Shown here one piece after another: positions 1 through 8,599 of a stretch of DNA of 64,000 bases; the stretch's first letter is position 1; every line of letters begins with the position of its first letter. Under the pieces are notes generated by a model. It searched no databases. It was not told the DNA's origin and saw nothing but the letters and a program-made list of their open reading frames with translations. The translations under genes were made by a program, and so were the position numbers. The DNA comes from Longilinea sp964536805 (GTDB taxonomy: Bacteria > Chloroflexota > Anaerolineae > Anaerolineales > Anaerolineaceae), in NCBI GenBank assembly GCA_964536805.1, contig CAZHYQ010000013.1, forward strand, positions 16,747-80,746, given 5' to 3'.

Positions 1-1998
1 GATGGCCTGCACGGTCTTGGGCCACTGGCGGTTGAACTCGGTCAGGTTATCGGCGCCGCGGCAGGCGGTAGCCGTACCGCCAACCCCGTTGGTGCAGGCC
101 GAGCCAAAGGTGTTGAAGTAATTGAGCGTGTTCATGGCGGTCACCCGCAGCGTCCCGCCCACTGCAGGCGGCGCGGCCGGGCGCTCGTTGGCTGGTTGGA
201 AGTCCGGCAGGCCGCTGCCCAGCGCGTTGAGCGTGCGCAGGCGGTAGGCATTGCCGCTGACGACATTGCCTGACCAGGTATAGGTCAGCACGCCCACCAG
301 GCCGGCAACCGTGTCGCCGCCGCGCAGCGTATTGGCTGCCGAGAGCGGCAGCCCGCTGCGCCCGAAGACGATCGGGTCGGGGTTCTGGGCATTGGTGGCG
401 TCATCCAGGATAAGGCGGTTGAGGTTGTTCTGCGCCTGCAAGGCCAGCGCCGCCGCGCCGGGGGCAACCACATTGGTGGGCTGCGCCAGGCGTGCACCGG
501 AGGAAAGCACCACCTGGCCAAAACGTCCCAACTGGAAATGTTCGGTCACAAAAAGGGTCTGCGGCAGGCGCACCAGCATGCCTTCGTAGCGTTCTGGATA
601 ATCCGCCGCGGAGAAGGGCAGGCTGACATCGGTCGGGGTGACTCCAGCGCTGGCGCTGCACAGGGTGAATTCAGCCAGCGTGATCTGGGTTTGGCCCTGG
701 GTCTCGCCGGCCACGCCCGAAACCCGCACCAGCTGACCCAGGGCGGCGCTGTTGGCGTTGGCGTTATAAATGAAGATGCCGTCCGAGGTGGCCGGGTCGC
801 CGTCGCCAACGGGGTCTTGAATGTAGAAACCGCGCAGGGCGGGCGAAGGGCCTTCATAATCGCCCACCACCACGCCCTGGGTAATGACCTGGCCGGTGAT
901 GGCCGCGGTTGCGCCGCTGCCCTGGATGGCAGGAATGGGCAGGAAGGGATCGTTGCAGGCATCGACCGAGGCGGCGGTGGTGAAGTACCAGGCGTAGTCG
1001 GCCAGCATGGGCTGGGCTGAACCGCCCAGGTCGGTGATGAGCGTGTTTTCAAGCGTTACGGTGCAGGCTTCACCCGGCAAAAAGTCGGGTGAAGGGTCGA
1101 GGGTGAAGACCTGGTTGTCGGCTGTGGCAAGCCCCAGGGTATGCAGGCCGCTGGCGGCGCAGGTCAGGCTGAAGGCTCCCGCCGCGGCGGTCACCGGCTC
1201 GCTGAAGGTGACACTGAGGTTCGCGTTCAACGCCACGCCGCTGGCATTGTTGGCGGGGCTGACCGCGCTGACATACGGAGCCGGGTCGCCGTTGGCCGTG
1301 CCGCTGATGGAGATGTCGTCGATGCCAACCCACTCGTCGACGTCGGCTGCATTGCTGGTCATGATGCGCAGCTGCAGCAAGGGCTGGTTGTTGGCATCCG
1401 CCGGCAGCGTGACCGAGACCGGCGTGGACTGGATTGCTCCCTGTACTGTGGCGTCGGCGATATAGGCGGCCGGAACATTGGTAAAGTTGCCGCTGCCGCC
1501 CACGCGGTAATGCAAAGCCACCTGTTGCACTGCGTTATCTAATGTGGTGTCGATGTCGCGCACGTTATAACTGACCTGGATAGCTTCCATCCCGGCGGTA
1601 TTGAGAAAAATCAGCACGTACGGCGCATCGGCCGTGCCCGAGCCCTGCAGGGCCACCACCGGGTCGGCTATTTCGAATTCCGCCACGCCGCCGTCACCGA
1701 TGGTAACCAGGGTCTGGTTGGGGATGACATCCATCACCCCGGCATCGTCAGGCGCCAGAATGGTCTGCGGATCCACGCCGGTTGAAGCCGTCAGGTTGTC
1801 GCCGCGGTAGCCCACGATGCCGGGCACGCCCGACCAGTTATCCACCCCGATGATCAGACCGGTATCGGCCCAATTCTGCGTGAAAGGCAGGATGCGCGGG
1901 GTGTTGTCGGCCGAGGCGCTTTGCCACGGCCAGGCCAGCCCGCTGGCCGCCAGGGTAAGGATGGCCAGCAGGTTCAAAAAGCGCGTTTGAGGTTTCAT
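1..1998 (-). CDS. ExeM/NucH-like extracellular endonuclease, 3' end cut by window edge
   Basis: An open minus-strand frame of 666 codons runs from ATG at 1998 off the left edge. The N-terminus (MKPQTRFLNLLAILTLAASG) is a signal peptide. About residues 200-290 form a bacterial Ig-like domain (SAVSPANNASGVALNANLSV). Next comes an OB-fold-like region (ITGQVITQGVVVGDYEG, GFYIQDP) typical of NucH/ExeM nucleases. The last visible residues (VTAMNTLNYFNTFGSAC, CRGADNLTEFNRQ) match the start of the endonuclease/exonuclease/phosphatase domain, whose catalytic part lies outside the window. The likely role is secreted DNA degradation for nucleotide or phosphate scavenging. The neighbouring deoxynucleoside kinase would fit salvage, but a shared operon is not shown. 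Family assignment is by recognition; the catalytic residues are not visible. Confidence 0.85.
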   Translation of the reverse strand, partial: MKPQTRFLNLLAILTLAASGLAWPWQSASADNTPRILPFTQNWADTGLIIGVDNWSGVPGIVGYRGDNLTASTGVDPQTILAPDDAGVMDVIPNQTLVTIGDGGVAEFEIADPVVALQGSGTADAPYVLIFLNTAGMEAIQVSYNVRDIDTTLDNAVQQVALHYRVGGSGNFTNVPAAYIADATVQGAIQSTPVSVTLPADANNQPLLQLRIMTSNAADVDEWVGIDDISISGTANGDPAPYVSAVSPANNASGVALNANLSVTFSEPVTAAAGAFSLTCAASGLHTLGLATADNQVFTLDPSPDFLPGEACTVTLENTLITDLGGSAQPMLADYAWYFTTAASVDACNDPFLPIPAIQGSGATAAITGQVITQGVVVGDYEGPSPALRGFYIQDPVGDGDPATSDGIFIYNANANSAALGQLVRVSGVAGETQGQTQITLAEFTLCSASAGVTPTDVSLPFSAADYPERYEGMLVRLPQTLFVTEHFQLGRFGQVVLSSGARLAQPTNVVAPGAAALALQAQNNLNRLILDDATNAQNPDPIVFGRSGLPLSAANTLRGGDTVAGLVGVLTYTWSGNVVSGNAYRLRTLNALGSGLPDFQPANERPAAPPAVGGTLRVTAMNTLNYFNTFGSACTNGVGGTATACRGADNLTEFNRQWPKTVQAI

Positions 1999-2135
1999 GT
2001 CGGGAGTTATCCTTTTGGGATCTGGGGTGAGGCGGTGACAGGGTGGAAAATTGGAGTACAGCCGCTGAGCCTTTGCGCAGCGCTGAGGAAAACTGATCTT
2101 AATCTAGCGAAAACGGATATTCGCCCATCCAGCGG

Positions 2136-2798
2136 CTAATCGGTGGCCGACTGGACATCCTCGCTGGTGAAAACCACCTCTTCCTTGCCGGTCAGCTTCT
2201 CCTGAATCTTGGAGAGGATGAGCTGCAGGTGGCGCGGGTGGGCCACGTAGTCCAGGTCGTCGGCGGGCACGGCCAGCACCGGGCACAGGGTGAAGCCGGC
2301 GATCCATTCCTCATAGAGCTGGTTGAGCTGTTCAAGATATTCGGGCTGGATGGTGCGTTCGTAATCGCGGTCGCGCAGGCTGATGCGTTTGATCAGGGTG
2401 GGGGCCGAGGCGCGCAGGTAAACCATCAGGTCGGGCGGGTTGAGAAAATCGGTGACGGTCTCGTACAGATCGTGGTAGGTTTCATAGTCGCGTTCGCTCA
2501 TGTGGCCCTGCAGCGCCAGGTTGCGGGCAAAGATCTCGGCATCCTCGTAGATGGAGCGGTCCTGGATGACCGCGCCGGGGAAGCGCGCCATGAGCTGGTG
2601 GATGCGCAGGCGGTGGGTGAGGAAGAAGATCTGCGAGTGGAACGACCAGGAATCCATCGAGCGGTAGAAATCGGCCAGGTAGGGGTTTTCGGCCACGGGC
2701 TCGTAGAAGGGCTGGAACTCCATGTGCTCGCACACCAGTTCCACCAGGGTCGATTTGCCCACACCGATGTTGCCGGCCACCACGATGAACTTTTTCAT
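2136..2798 (-). CDS. Deoxynucleoside kinase (dAK/dGK-like)
   Basis: A 220-residue protein with a P-loop at residues 9-16 (GNIGVGKS), the DRS motif of the deoxynucleoside kinase family (DRSIYEDAEIFARNL) and an arginine-rich LID segment (RDRDYER). These enzymes transfer the ATP gamma-phosphate to deoxynucleosides in the salvage pathway. Length is normal for the family. The start is supported by GGAG about nine bases upstream. A second member lies at 37083-37721. The two may form a heteromeric pair like the lactobacillar and Bacillus dGK/dAK enzymes, but substrate specificity cannot be read from the sequence. Confidence 0.9.
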   Translation of the reverse strand: MKKFIVVAGNIGVGKSTLVELVCEHMEFQPFYEPVAENPYLADFYRSMDSWSFHSQIFFLTHRLRIHQLMARFPGAVIQDRSIYEDAEIFARNLALQGHMSERDYETYHDLYETVTDFLNPPDLMVYLRASAPTLIKRISLRDRDYERTIQPEYLEQLNQLYEEWIAGFTLCPVLAVPADDLDYVAHPRHLQLILSKIQEKLTGKEEVVFTSEDVQSATD

Positions 2799-3225
2799 GC
2801 TTTGTACTCCGCCCGGAAAGTTGTTGAGTCCATTATACCGTCAGTGGCGGGAGAAGGGGTGCGGCGATGGGGTATGCGAGAAGCGTTGATGCGGCGCCTG
2901 GCGTTTTTTTGATGGCGATCATGAACCCTTCCGTAGGTGGGCCTGCAGGCGTAAGGCTGCTCGAAGCGGCGTTGGATAAGAATTCGCTATCAAGCCTTCG
3001 CCCGCCCCGCAGAGCCGACGTCACGAGCCGATGAATGGCGTTGCCCGACGTCGGATCTCCGGGGGGTCGATACCAAATCGGGTGAACCACCCAACCCCCT
3101 GCGATCCGACCTACCCCAGTTGGTATATCAACCAAAAGTAGATGCTTCGGCTTCGCCTCAGCATGACATCGATTATGTCATCCTGAGCGCAGCGAAGGAT
3201 CTCATCCCGACGTCGGATCTCCGCT
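2799..3225. repeat. Intergenic repeat cluster with one REP-type hairpin
   Basis: No gene is seen. At 3047-3114 there is a hairpin of the GTAGGTCGG/CCGACGTC family in its minus orientation (GACGTCGGATCTCCGGGG ... GATCCGACCTAC), preceded by an extra CCGACGTC end at 3013-3022. At 3139-3205 there is a second, unrelated inverted repeat whose right arm reads ATGTCATCCTGAGCGCAGCG. A relative of that element lies at 15523-15590. A partial REP arm (GACGTCGGATCTCC) at 3209-3222 abuts the pyrD stop. Confidence 0.75.
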
Positions 3226-4260
3226 TCACCCGGCATTCAAAATATCGCGCACCAGCCCCGGCCCCTCGTAGATCAGACCAGTGTAGAGCTGCACCAGGGC
3301 AGCGCCGGCATCCAGCTTCTCCTTCACATCCGCCGCGCTCATCACGCCGCCGCTGGCCACCACCGGCAGCGACCCGCTGGTGCGGGCCGCCACCTTGCGC
3401 AGCATGGCGGTATTCATGGCGTTGATCGGCCGGCCGCTCAGCCCACCGGTTTCATTGGCTTTGGGTGAAGAGGCTACCAGGTCGCGCCGCACGGTGGTGT
3501 TGTGGATGATGACACCGTCCATGCCGTGCCCGATGACCGCTTCCAGTGCCTCGTCCAGTTCGGCATCCGTCAGGTCGGGCGCCAGTTTGACCAGCAGCGG
3601 CACCCGCCGGCCGCTGGCCTGCTTGAAATCCGCGCGTCTGGCCGCCAGCGGCGCCAGCAGGTTTTCCAGCGCCTGGCGCGACTGCAGTTTGCGCAGGTCG
3701 GGCGTGTTGGGCGAGCTGATGTTGACCGCCAGGTAGTCGCACAGCGGGGCGAAGACATCAAACAGGCTCAAATAGTCGCCGACGGCATTCTCCAGCGGGG
3801 TGGATTTGTTCTTGCCGATGTTGACGCCCAGCACCAGTCCTTCCGGCCTGCGTCCCCGCAGCCGCCCGGCCAGGAATTCGGCGCCGCGGTTGGGAAAGCC
3901 CATGCGGTTGATCACGGCCTCCTCCTCCACCAGGCGGAAGACGCGCGGCAGCGGGTTGCCAGGCTGCGGCCTGGGCGTGACCGTGCCGACCTCGATGTGG
4001 CCGAAGCCCAGACAGGCTAGACCGCGCCAACCCAGGCCGTCCTTGTCGTAGCCGGCGGCCATGCCGAGCGGGTTGGGGAAGGTCAGCCCGAAAGCCTGCA
4101 CGGTTGGGCCGGATTTGCGCGTATGGAACCAGGCGCGCAGCAGCCAGCGCCCCACGCCCAGGCCGCCGCCCAGACGCAGCAGCGCGATGGTGGATTGGTG
4201 GGCCTGTTCAGGCGTCAGGCGGAAGATGAGCGGACGGATGATGCGGAATGCTTTGGACAT
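3226..4260 (-). CDS. pyrD: Dihydroorotate dehydrogenase, class 2 (quinone-dependent)
   Basis: A 344-residue protein beginning MSKAFRIIRPLIFRLTPEQA. It catalyses oxidation of dihydroorotate to orotate with FMN and a membrane quinone, the fourth step of UMP synthesis. The N-terminal helical pair and the FGFGHIEVGTVTPRPQPGNP segment are class 2 hallmarks (here LGFGHIEVGTVTPRPQPGNP), and NISSPNTPDLR and a C-terminal ASGGV phosphate-binding motif are present. The frame stays open 47 codons upstream, but that extension is translated repeat DNA (4266-4436), so ATG at 4260 is chosen. It is the last pyr gene in the leftward cluster. Confidence 0.95.
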   Translation of the reverse strand: MSKAFRIIRPLIFRLTPEQAHQSTIALLRLGGGLGVGRWLLRAWFHTRKSGPTVQAFGLTFPNPLGMAAGYDKDGLGWRGLACLGFGHIEVGTVTPRPQPGNPLPRVFRLVEEEAVINRMGFPNRGAEFLAGRLRGRRPEGLVLGVNIGKNKSTPLENAVGDYLSLFDVFAPLCDYLAVNISSPNTPDLRKLQSRQALENLLAPLAARRADFKQASGRRVPLLVKLAPDLTDAELDEALEAVIGHGMDGVIIHNTTVRRDLVASSPKANETGGLSGRPINAMNTAMLRKVAARTSGSLPVVASGGVMSAADVKEKLDAGAALVQLYTGLIYEGPGLVRDILNAG

Positions 4261-4265
4261 AATGA

Positions 4266-4436
4266 TTCTCACCACGGAGGCACGGAGGACACGGAGAGGA
4301 GAATAATTGAAAAAGAAGGGATTACCGCCAAGAGCGCAGAGGTCGCAAAGAAACTTCATAAAAAGAGAAGAAGAAAAACTCTTCTTCTCCTCTTTTCTCA
4401 TTTCTTCTCCGTGAACTCCGTGTCTCCGTGGTGAAT
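4266..4436. repeat. MITE-like palindromic element between pyrD and pyrFE
   Basis: A 171-base element with inverted ends: CACCACGGAGGCACGGAGGA on the left and TCCGTGTCTCCGTGGTG on the right. It encloses AG-rich sequence and a second inverted pair (AAGAGAAGAAGAAAAACTC / CTTCTTCTCCTCTTTTC). The ACGGAGGACACGGAG motif is a common intergenic repeat in several bacterial phyla. Any promoter or processing role is unknown. It creates a spurious N-terminal extension of pyrD. Confidence 0.8.
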
Positions 4437-4441
4437 CCCTC

Positions 4442-5875
4442 TTACTGCCCGGCGAGGAAGGTACGCACGGCGGCGATCTGTTCTTGCGGGATGCGCCCGG
4501 ACTTTTCCCAGTAATCGAGCAGATCGGTCAGGGTCAGCACGGCGTGCATCCGGATGCCGCCAGCCTCCAGCGACTCGCGCGCGCCGGACGATCGGTCGAT
4601 CAGCACCACCACGTCGCGCACTTCCAACCCGGCCTGGGTCAGCTTGTCAATGGCCTCGAATTTGCTGCCGCCGGTGGTCGCCAGGTCGTCGATGACCACC
4701 ACGCGCTCGCCGGCATGGTATTCGCCCTCCACTTCGGCGCGCATGCCGTAGGTCTTGGCCTCTTTGCGCGGATAGATGACCGGCCAGCCCGATTGCAGGC
4801 TGATGGCGGTGGCGATGGGCAGCGCGGCATAGGGCAGCGCGGCCATGCGGTCGAATTGCAGTCCGTCCAGCAGCGGTTTATAAGCCGCGGCGGCCTCGGC
4901 CAGCAGGTCGGGGTGCGAAACGAGCTGGCGCAGGTCGATGTAGATGGGTGAAACCAGCCCGGATTTGAGCGTGAATTGTCCAAAGCGGACACAGGATGCG
5001 CGCAGCAGGCCTTCGGCCAGCGAGGCGGTCAGCAGTTGTTTCTGAACCGCGGCAGGGGTTTCGGGATGCGCCAGGACCTCTTCCTGCATTTTGCGAATCT
5101 GCTCGGCCAGTTCCAGCGCCTTGGCGCGCGGGTCGGCGGCCCGGCTGATGGCGCGCGCCACCGGCACGAGCATGCCCAGACCGTCGTTGCGCAGGCCGGC
5201 CTGCAGCGCGGCGCGCAAGTCGCCGCCCTGGGCGCCCACGCCGGGCGCCAGGATCCACAGGTCGGGGGCCAGGCTGCGCACCCGGCGCAGGGCGTCGGGG
5301 TGAGTGGCGCCTGCCACCAGGCCGATGTTGTTGTTGCCGTCGTTCCATTCCTGAGCCAGCAGCGCCACTTTTTCGTACAACCGCAGCGGGCGGCCTTCAC
5401 TCGCCAGCTTCAGGTCCTGCAGGTCGATGGTGCCCGAATTGGACGTTTTGCACAGCAGGAAAACGCCTTTGCCTTCCCGCAGGAAGGGCTGCAGCGAGTC
5501 AAAACCCAGGTACGGATTAAGCGTAACGGCGTCCGCGTCCAGCTCCGTATAGGCCGATTCAGCGTAGGCTTCGGCGGTGGACGGGATGTCGCCGCGCTTG
5601 CCGTCATAGATGACCGGCACGCCGTGCGGTATCGCGTCGATCACCTCGTGCAGCGCCTGCCAACCTGGCGCGCCCATGGCCTCGAAGAAGGCTGAATTGG
5701 GTTTATAGGCAAGCGCAACGTCGCGGGTGACGTCGATCAGGCGCAGGCAAAAATCGCGCGCGGCCTGTGCGCTTTTCTCCGGCAGGTCCCCGGCGTGCGG
5801 ATCCAACCCGATGCACAGCAACGAGCCGGTGCGGCGGGCGCGTTCGTCCAGTTGGGTGAAGAAGGAAGAGTTCAT
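4442..5875 (-). CDS. pyrFE: Bifunctional OMP decarboxylase / orotate phosphoribosyltransferase
   Basis: A 477-residue fusion. Residues 1-270 are OMP decarboxylase of the second subfamily (CIGLDPH near residue 21, catalytic DGKRGDI at about 91-97). Residues 290-477 are orotate phosphoribosyltransferase with the PRPP-binding motif VVIDDLATTGG at about 392-402. The fusion carries out the last two steps to UMP, in reverse order along the chain. Such fusions are known in Chloroflexota and Cyanobacteria. The start at 5875 (MNSSFFTQLDERARRTG) is chosen because upstream codons are degenerate repeat sequence. There is no Shine-Dalgarno site; a TATAAT lies seven bases upstream (see promoter), suggesting a leaderless transcript. 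Confidence 0.95.
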   Translation of the reverse strand: MNSSFFTQLDERARRTGSLLCIGLDPHAGDLPEKSAQAARDFCLRLIDVTRDVALAYKPNSAFFEAMGAPGWQALHEVIDAIPHGVPVIYDGKRGDIPSTAEAYAESAYTELDADAVTLNPYLGFDSLQPFLREGKGVFLLCKTSNSGTIDLQDLKLASEGRPLRLYEKVALLAQEWNDGNNNIGLVAGATHPDALRRVRSLAPDLWILAPGVGAQGGDLRAALQAGLRNDGLGMLVPVARAISRAADPRAKALELAEQIRKMQEEVLAHPETPAAVQKQLLTASLAEGLLRASCVRFGQFTLKSGLVSPIYIDLRQLVSHPDLLAEAAAAYKPLLDGLQFDRMAALPYAALPIATAISLQSGWPVIYPRKEAKTYGMRAEVEGEYHAGERVVVIDDLATTGGSKFEAIDKLTQAGLEVRDVVVLIDRSSGARESLEAGGIRMHAVLTLTDLLDYWEKSGRIPQEQIAAVRTFLAGQ

Positions 5876-5882
5876 GGGGGGA

Positions 5883-5911
5883 ATTATAACGGGTAAATCG
5901 CGAGTCGTGAA
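5883..5911 (-). promoter_or_regulatory. Possible leaderless promoter of pyrFE
   Basis: On the minus strand TTCACG (5911-5906) and TATAAT (5888-5883) are separated by 17 bases. The -10 hexamer ends seven bases before the ATG, so transcription would begin at or next to the start codon. The -35 lies inside the GTGAACC-type degenerate repeat. Inferred from pattern only. Confidence 0.5.
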
Positions 5912-5984
5912 CCGACAAACGTGAACCGTGAACCGAAGATCCTTAAATGTACAGCTCACGATTCACGACTCACGCTTCACGTTC
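5894..5984. repeat. Degenerate GTGAACCGTGAATC repeat cluster
   Basis: Imperfect copies of a roughly 10-base motif (CGAGTCGTGAACCG, CGTGAACCGTGAACCG, CACGATTCACGACTCACG) occur in both orientations, giving weak hairpins. The same motif recurs near 7050-7076, 8642-8666, 16880-16905, 52498-52535 and 53876-53915. It is not CRISPR-like: spacers are absent and units are irregular. Confidence 0.7.
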
Positions 5985-6971
5985 TTACGCCTTCCCCAAC
6001 ACCATCGCCAGCAGGGCCATGCGCACGTGCAGGCCGTATTCCATCTGGCGGAAGTAGGCGGCGCGCGGATCGTCGTCAAAGTCCATGCTGATCTCGCCGA
6101 CGCGCGGCAGCGGGTGCATGACAATCATTTCAGTCTTCGCCAGCTGCATGATCTCGGGGGTCACCACGAACTGGCCGCGCACCTGCTCGTAAACAGCCGG
6201 GTCCTCGAAGCGCTCCTTCTGAACGCGGGTAACGTAAAGCACGTCGGTCTCCGGCAGCGCGTCTTCAAGCCGGTCAAAGGTGGCCTGCGGGATGTTTTTG
6301 GCGCTCACTTCGTCCATCACCTCCTGCGGCATGCGCAGGATGGCTGGCGAGACGTAGTTTAGCTTGACGTTGAAGAGCGAGAGCAGGCGGGCCAGCGAAT
6401 GTACCGTGCGGCCGTACTTGAGATCGCCCAACATGGTCACGGTCAAACCGTCGGCGCTGCCCAGCTCGGCAAAGATGGTGAACATGTCCAGCAGGGCCTG
6501 GGTGGGGTGTTCGCCGATGCCGTCGCCGGCGTTGATGACCGGTTTTTTGGCATATTGGGCCGCCAGCGCCGCCGAACCGACTTCCGGGTGGCGCAGCACG
6601 ATCACGTCGACGTAGCATTCCAGCGTGCGCACGGTGTCGGCCAGGCTCTCGCCCTTGGAAACGGAGGAGTATTTGACTTCGTTGATCGGGATGACCGAGC
6701 CGCCCAGGCGTTCCATGGCAGAGGTGAAGCTGGAGGAGGTACGCGTGGAGGGTTCGTAGAACAGGTTGGCCAGGATTTTTCCTTTGAGCAGGTCGAAGGT
6801 GCCCACGCGCTTGACCATGCCGCGCATTTCGTTCGCCACGCCAAAAATGTAATTCAGGTCATCCACGTCGAACTGTTTGACCGTGATGATGTCCTGACCG
6901 TACCAATCGGACTGCTTGTTTTCGCCAAAGGGCAAATACGGGCTCTTGCGTCGTGCGGGTGGGATGTGCAT
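5985..6971 (-). CDS. pyrB: Aspartate carbamoyltransferase catalytic chain
   Basis: A 328-residue protein that condenses carbamoyl phosphate with aspartate. The carbamoyl-phosphate loop is STRTSSSF. The family also shows HPTQALLDMFTI (carbamoyl-phosphate contact) and HPLPRVGEI near the C-terminus. The start is supported by AAGGAGAT ten bases upstream. No pyrI regulatory chain is seen nearby. The gene is second in the leftward pyr cluster after pyrC, with a repeat-filled spacer of about 140 bases between them. Confidence 0.95.
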   Translation of the reverse strand: MHIPPARRKSPYLPFGENKQSDWYGQDIITVKQFDVDDLNYIFGVANEMRGMVKRVGTFDLLKGKILANLFYEPSTRTSSSFTSAMERLGGSVIPINEVKYSSVSKGESLADTVRTLECYVDVIVLRHPEVGSAALAAQYAKKPVINAGDGIGEHPTQALLDMFTIFAELGSADGLTVTMLGDLKYGRTVHSLARLLSLFNVKLNYVSPAILRMPQEVMDEVSAKNIPQATFDRLEDALPETDVLYVTRVQKERFEDPAVYEQVRGQFVVTPEIMQLAKTEMIVMHPLPRVGEISMDFDDDPRAAYFRQMEYGLHVRMALLAMVLGKA

Positions 6972-7114
6972 GGTATCGAATCTCCTTGAAAAGTTTGTCA
7001 GTAAAAAGTTGATGAGTTATGAGTATTGAGTTGATGGGGTCTGAGTTCGTTCGTGAGTCGTGAACCGTGAACCGTTGGAAGAATGCATGGTCTTCTTCAA
7101 TCAGCATTCAGCAA
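6972..7114. repeat. Short degenerate repeats between pyrC and pyrB
   Basis: This 143-base gap holds GTGAGTCGTGAACCGTGAACCG (in part, 7053-7076) and three copies of a CAGCATTCAGCAAT-like motif near 7103-7130 that overlap the pyrC 3' end. No promoter or terminator stands out. Confidence 0.5.
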
Positions 7115-8451
7115 TCAGCATTCAGCAATTCTTACATTCTTGCCAAATCCTGGGGTTGCCAAGACAATCCCTTCTTTATAAACTTCCTGCCCGCGCAGCA
7201 CCACCCGTTCCACCCTTCCGCGCACCGGCGTGCCTTCGTAGGGCGTCCAGCCGCAGCGGGTGAAGGCATGGGCAGCGCTGAGGGTCCATTCGGCCTCCGG
7301 GTCGATCTCGATCCAGGTGTCGGGCTGTTCGGGCAGGCCGAAGATGCGCCGCGGGTTGGTGCTGCAGCGCAGGACGATATCGTCGAGTGTCAGGCGGCCG
7401 GCATGCACGGCGGTCAACAGCAGCGGCAGGCTTGTCTCCAGCCCCGGGAAGCCCGGCGGCGGGTTGGGCCCATCCTTTTCGGCCAGGGTGTGCGGGGCGT
7501 GATCGCTGGCAAAACAGTCGATCACCTCCAGGTTGTCCCACAGCGCCTGCACGTCGGCGGGCGAATTGAGTCGCGGCCGGACTTCCATTCGACCNNNNNN
7601 NNNNNNNNNNNNNNNNNNNNNNNNNNNNNNNNNNNNNNNNNNNNNNNNNNNNNNNNNNNNNNNNNNNNNNNNNNNNNNNNNNNNNNNNNNNNNNACAGCG
7701 CCTGCACGTCGGCGGGCGAATTGAGTCGCGGCCGGACTTCCATTCGACCCCCTCCACCCCCTCCTGAGTCCTCCCCCAAATTCATAGAATTTGGGGGAGG
7801 GTTGGGTGGAGGTTGATTTAAACCCTCGCCCTGCCCTCTGCCCCCTCGCACCTCTCCCCCTTTTTCTCCGAAAAAGGCGGAGGACGCAGGTGGGGGTGGA
7901 ATGAGGTGATGCGGCGCGACCTCGCAGGTGACTTTCAAGCCGCGTTCCTTGGCTTTGCGGATCAGCAGGATTTCTTCGCGCAGCGAGACATGCGCGATGT
8001 GCACGCTGCGGTCGAACAGCTGCGCCATCAGCAGCACCGCCGCCATGCTGCGGCTCTCGGCGTGTGCCACGATGGGCAGTTCGGCCGGCCAGCGCTCGAA
8101 ATGCGGCAGCCACAGCGTCATGTCGTCCAGGCGCAGTGGACCGTAGGTCTGGTCGAGGTACATCTTCAACCCGGCGGAGCGCCTGGCCAGACTGGCCGCC
8201 TCAGCCGCGTTATCGGGACCCGCGCCCAGGAATTGGGCGTAATCGCAGCGCGCCTTGCCCGCGGCCGCCGCCAGCGCCAGCTCCAGCGAAGCGGAATCGG
8301 CCACCGGCGGTTTGGTGTTGGGCATGGCCAGCACCAGCGTGAAGCCGCCTGCCAGCGCGGCGGCCGTGCCGCTATCCCAATCCTCTTTGTGCTCACCGCC
8401 GGGTTCGCGCAGGTGTACGTGCGGGTCGATCAGGCCGGGCAGTTTGATCAC
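7115..8451 (-). CDS. pyrC: Dihydroorotase, interrupted by an assembly gap and carrying an in-frame repeat insertion
   Basis: The gene starts at GTG 8451, directly behind AGGAGGTGA, and opens IKLPGLIDPHVHLREPGGEH with the HxH zinc motif. The GLKMYLDQ lysine (carboxylated metal bridge), CEVAPHHL and DCFASDHAPHT motifs are all present. It catalyses the third step of UMP synthesis. The scaffold gap at 7595-7694 puts the two halves in different frames, but the flanks share 55 bases. Collapsing the 155-base offset gives 1182 bases, an intact 393-residue frame. Immediately after the PHHL motif, about 50 extra residues (rich in P, G and E) come from a palindromic element at about 7750-7896. If that insertion is tolerated, the enzyme is functional; this is inference. 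Confidence 0.88.
7595..7694. other. 100-N scaffold gap with duplicated 55-base flanks
   Basis: Bases 7540-7594 and 7695-7749 are identical. An exact 55-base overlap on both sides of a fixed 100-N spacer is what a scaffolder leaves when two contigs that really overlap by the assembler k-mer are not merged. The duplication is therefore most likely an artefact, and pyrC is continuous. Confidence 0.85.
7750..7896. repeat. Palindromic repeat inserted in frame within pyrC
   Basis: About 147 bases with imperfect inverted ends (CCCCCTCCACCCCCTCCTGA / CAGGTGGGGGTGGA) and two internal hairpins (CCCCCAAATTC/GAATTTGGGGG and CCTTTTTCTCCG/CGGAGG-type). Related CCTCCCCATTTTC/GAAAATGGGGAGG hairpins lie at about 20945 and 21170. 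The length is a multiple of three, and translation gives proline/glycine-rich filler between PHHL and MEVRPRLNSPADVQAL. Confidence 0.75.
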
Positions 8452-8470
8452 AAGCTCACCTCCTATGGGT

Positions 8471-8503
8471 AAAAAAAACACCCCGGGAGTAAATCTCGGG
8501 GTG
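8471..8503 (-). terminator. Intrinsic terminator in the pyrC leader (attenuator)
   Basis: On the minus strand CACCCCGAG and CTCCCGGGGTG flank a five-base loop, followed by eight Ts (8478-8471). It ends 20 bases before the pyrC start, so readthrough must be regulated or partial. Confidence 0.8.
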
Positions 8504-8524
8504 GCGAATGGCGGAGAAAAGAAA

Positions 8525-8544
8525 CGCCCCAGGAACCCGGGGCG
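8525..8544 (-). promoter_or_regulatory. Candidate antiterminator hairpin of the pyr leader
   Basis: CGCCCCGGG TT CCTGGGGCG forms a hairpin 21 bases upstream of the terminator. Its arms are nearly interchangeable with those of the terminator: CCCCGGG can pair with the terminator 3' arm CCCGGGG. This gives two mutually exclusive folds, as in attenuators. No recognisable PyrR binding loop was found. Confidence 0.55.
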
Positions 8545-8599
8545 AAGGTGACAGTGCAGGTGGAAAGATCAGGCGCTCGCGTTTTTGCATATCGGATGG

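Noticed and set aside
285..1542. Several plus-strand frames of 80-160 codons at the left edge
   Set aside because: They lie opposite the continuous nuclease frame, and their translations are low-complexity shadows.
4261..4401. N-terminal extension of PyrD by 47 codons
   Set aside because: It translates a MITE-like repeat and does not resemble the family; the start at 4260 gives the expected N-terminus.
7115..8481. pyrC as a frameshifted pseudogene
   Set aside because: The frame difference equals the offset of the duplicated 55-base contig ends, so it is most likely an assembly effect.
8525..8590. PyrR-binding loop in the pyr leader
   Set aside because: No conserved loop sequence was seen; only the hairpin and terminator are supported.
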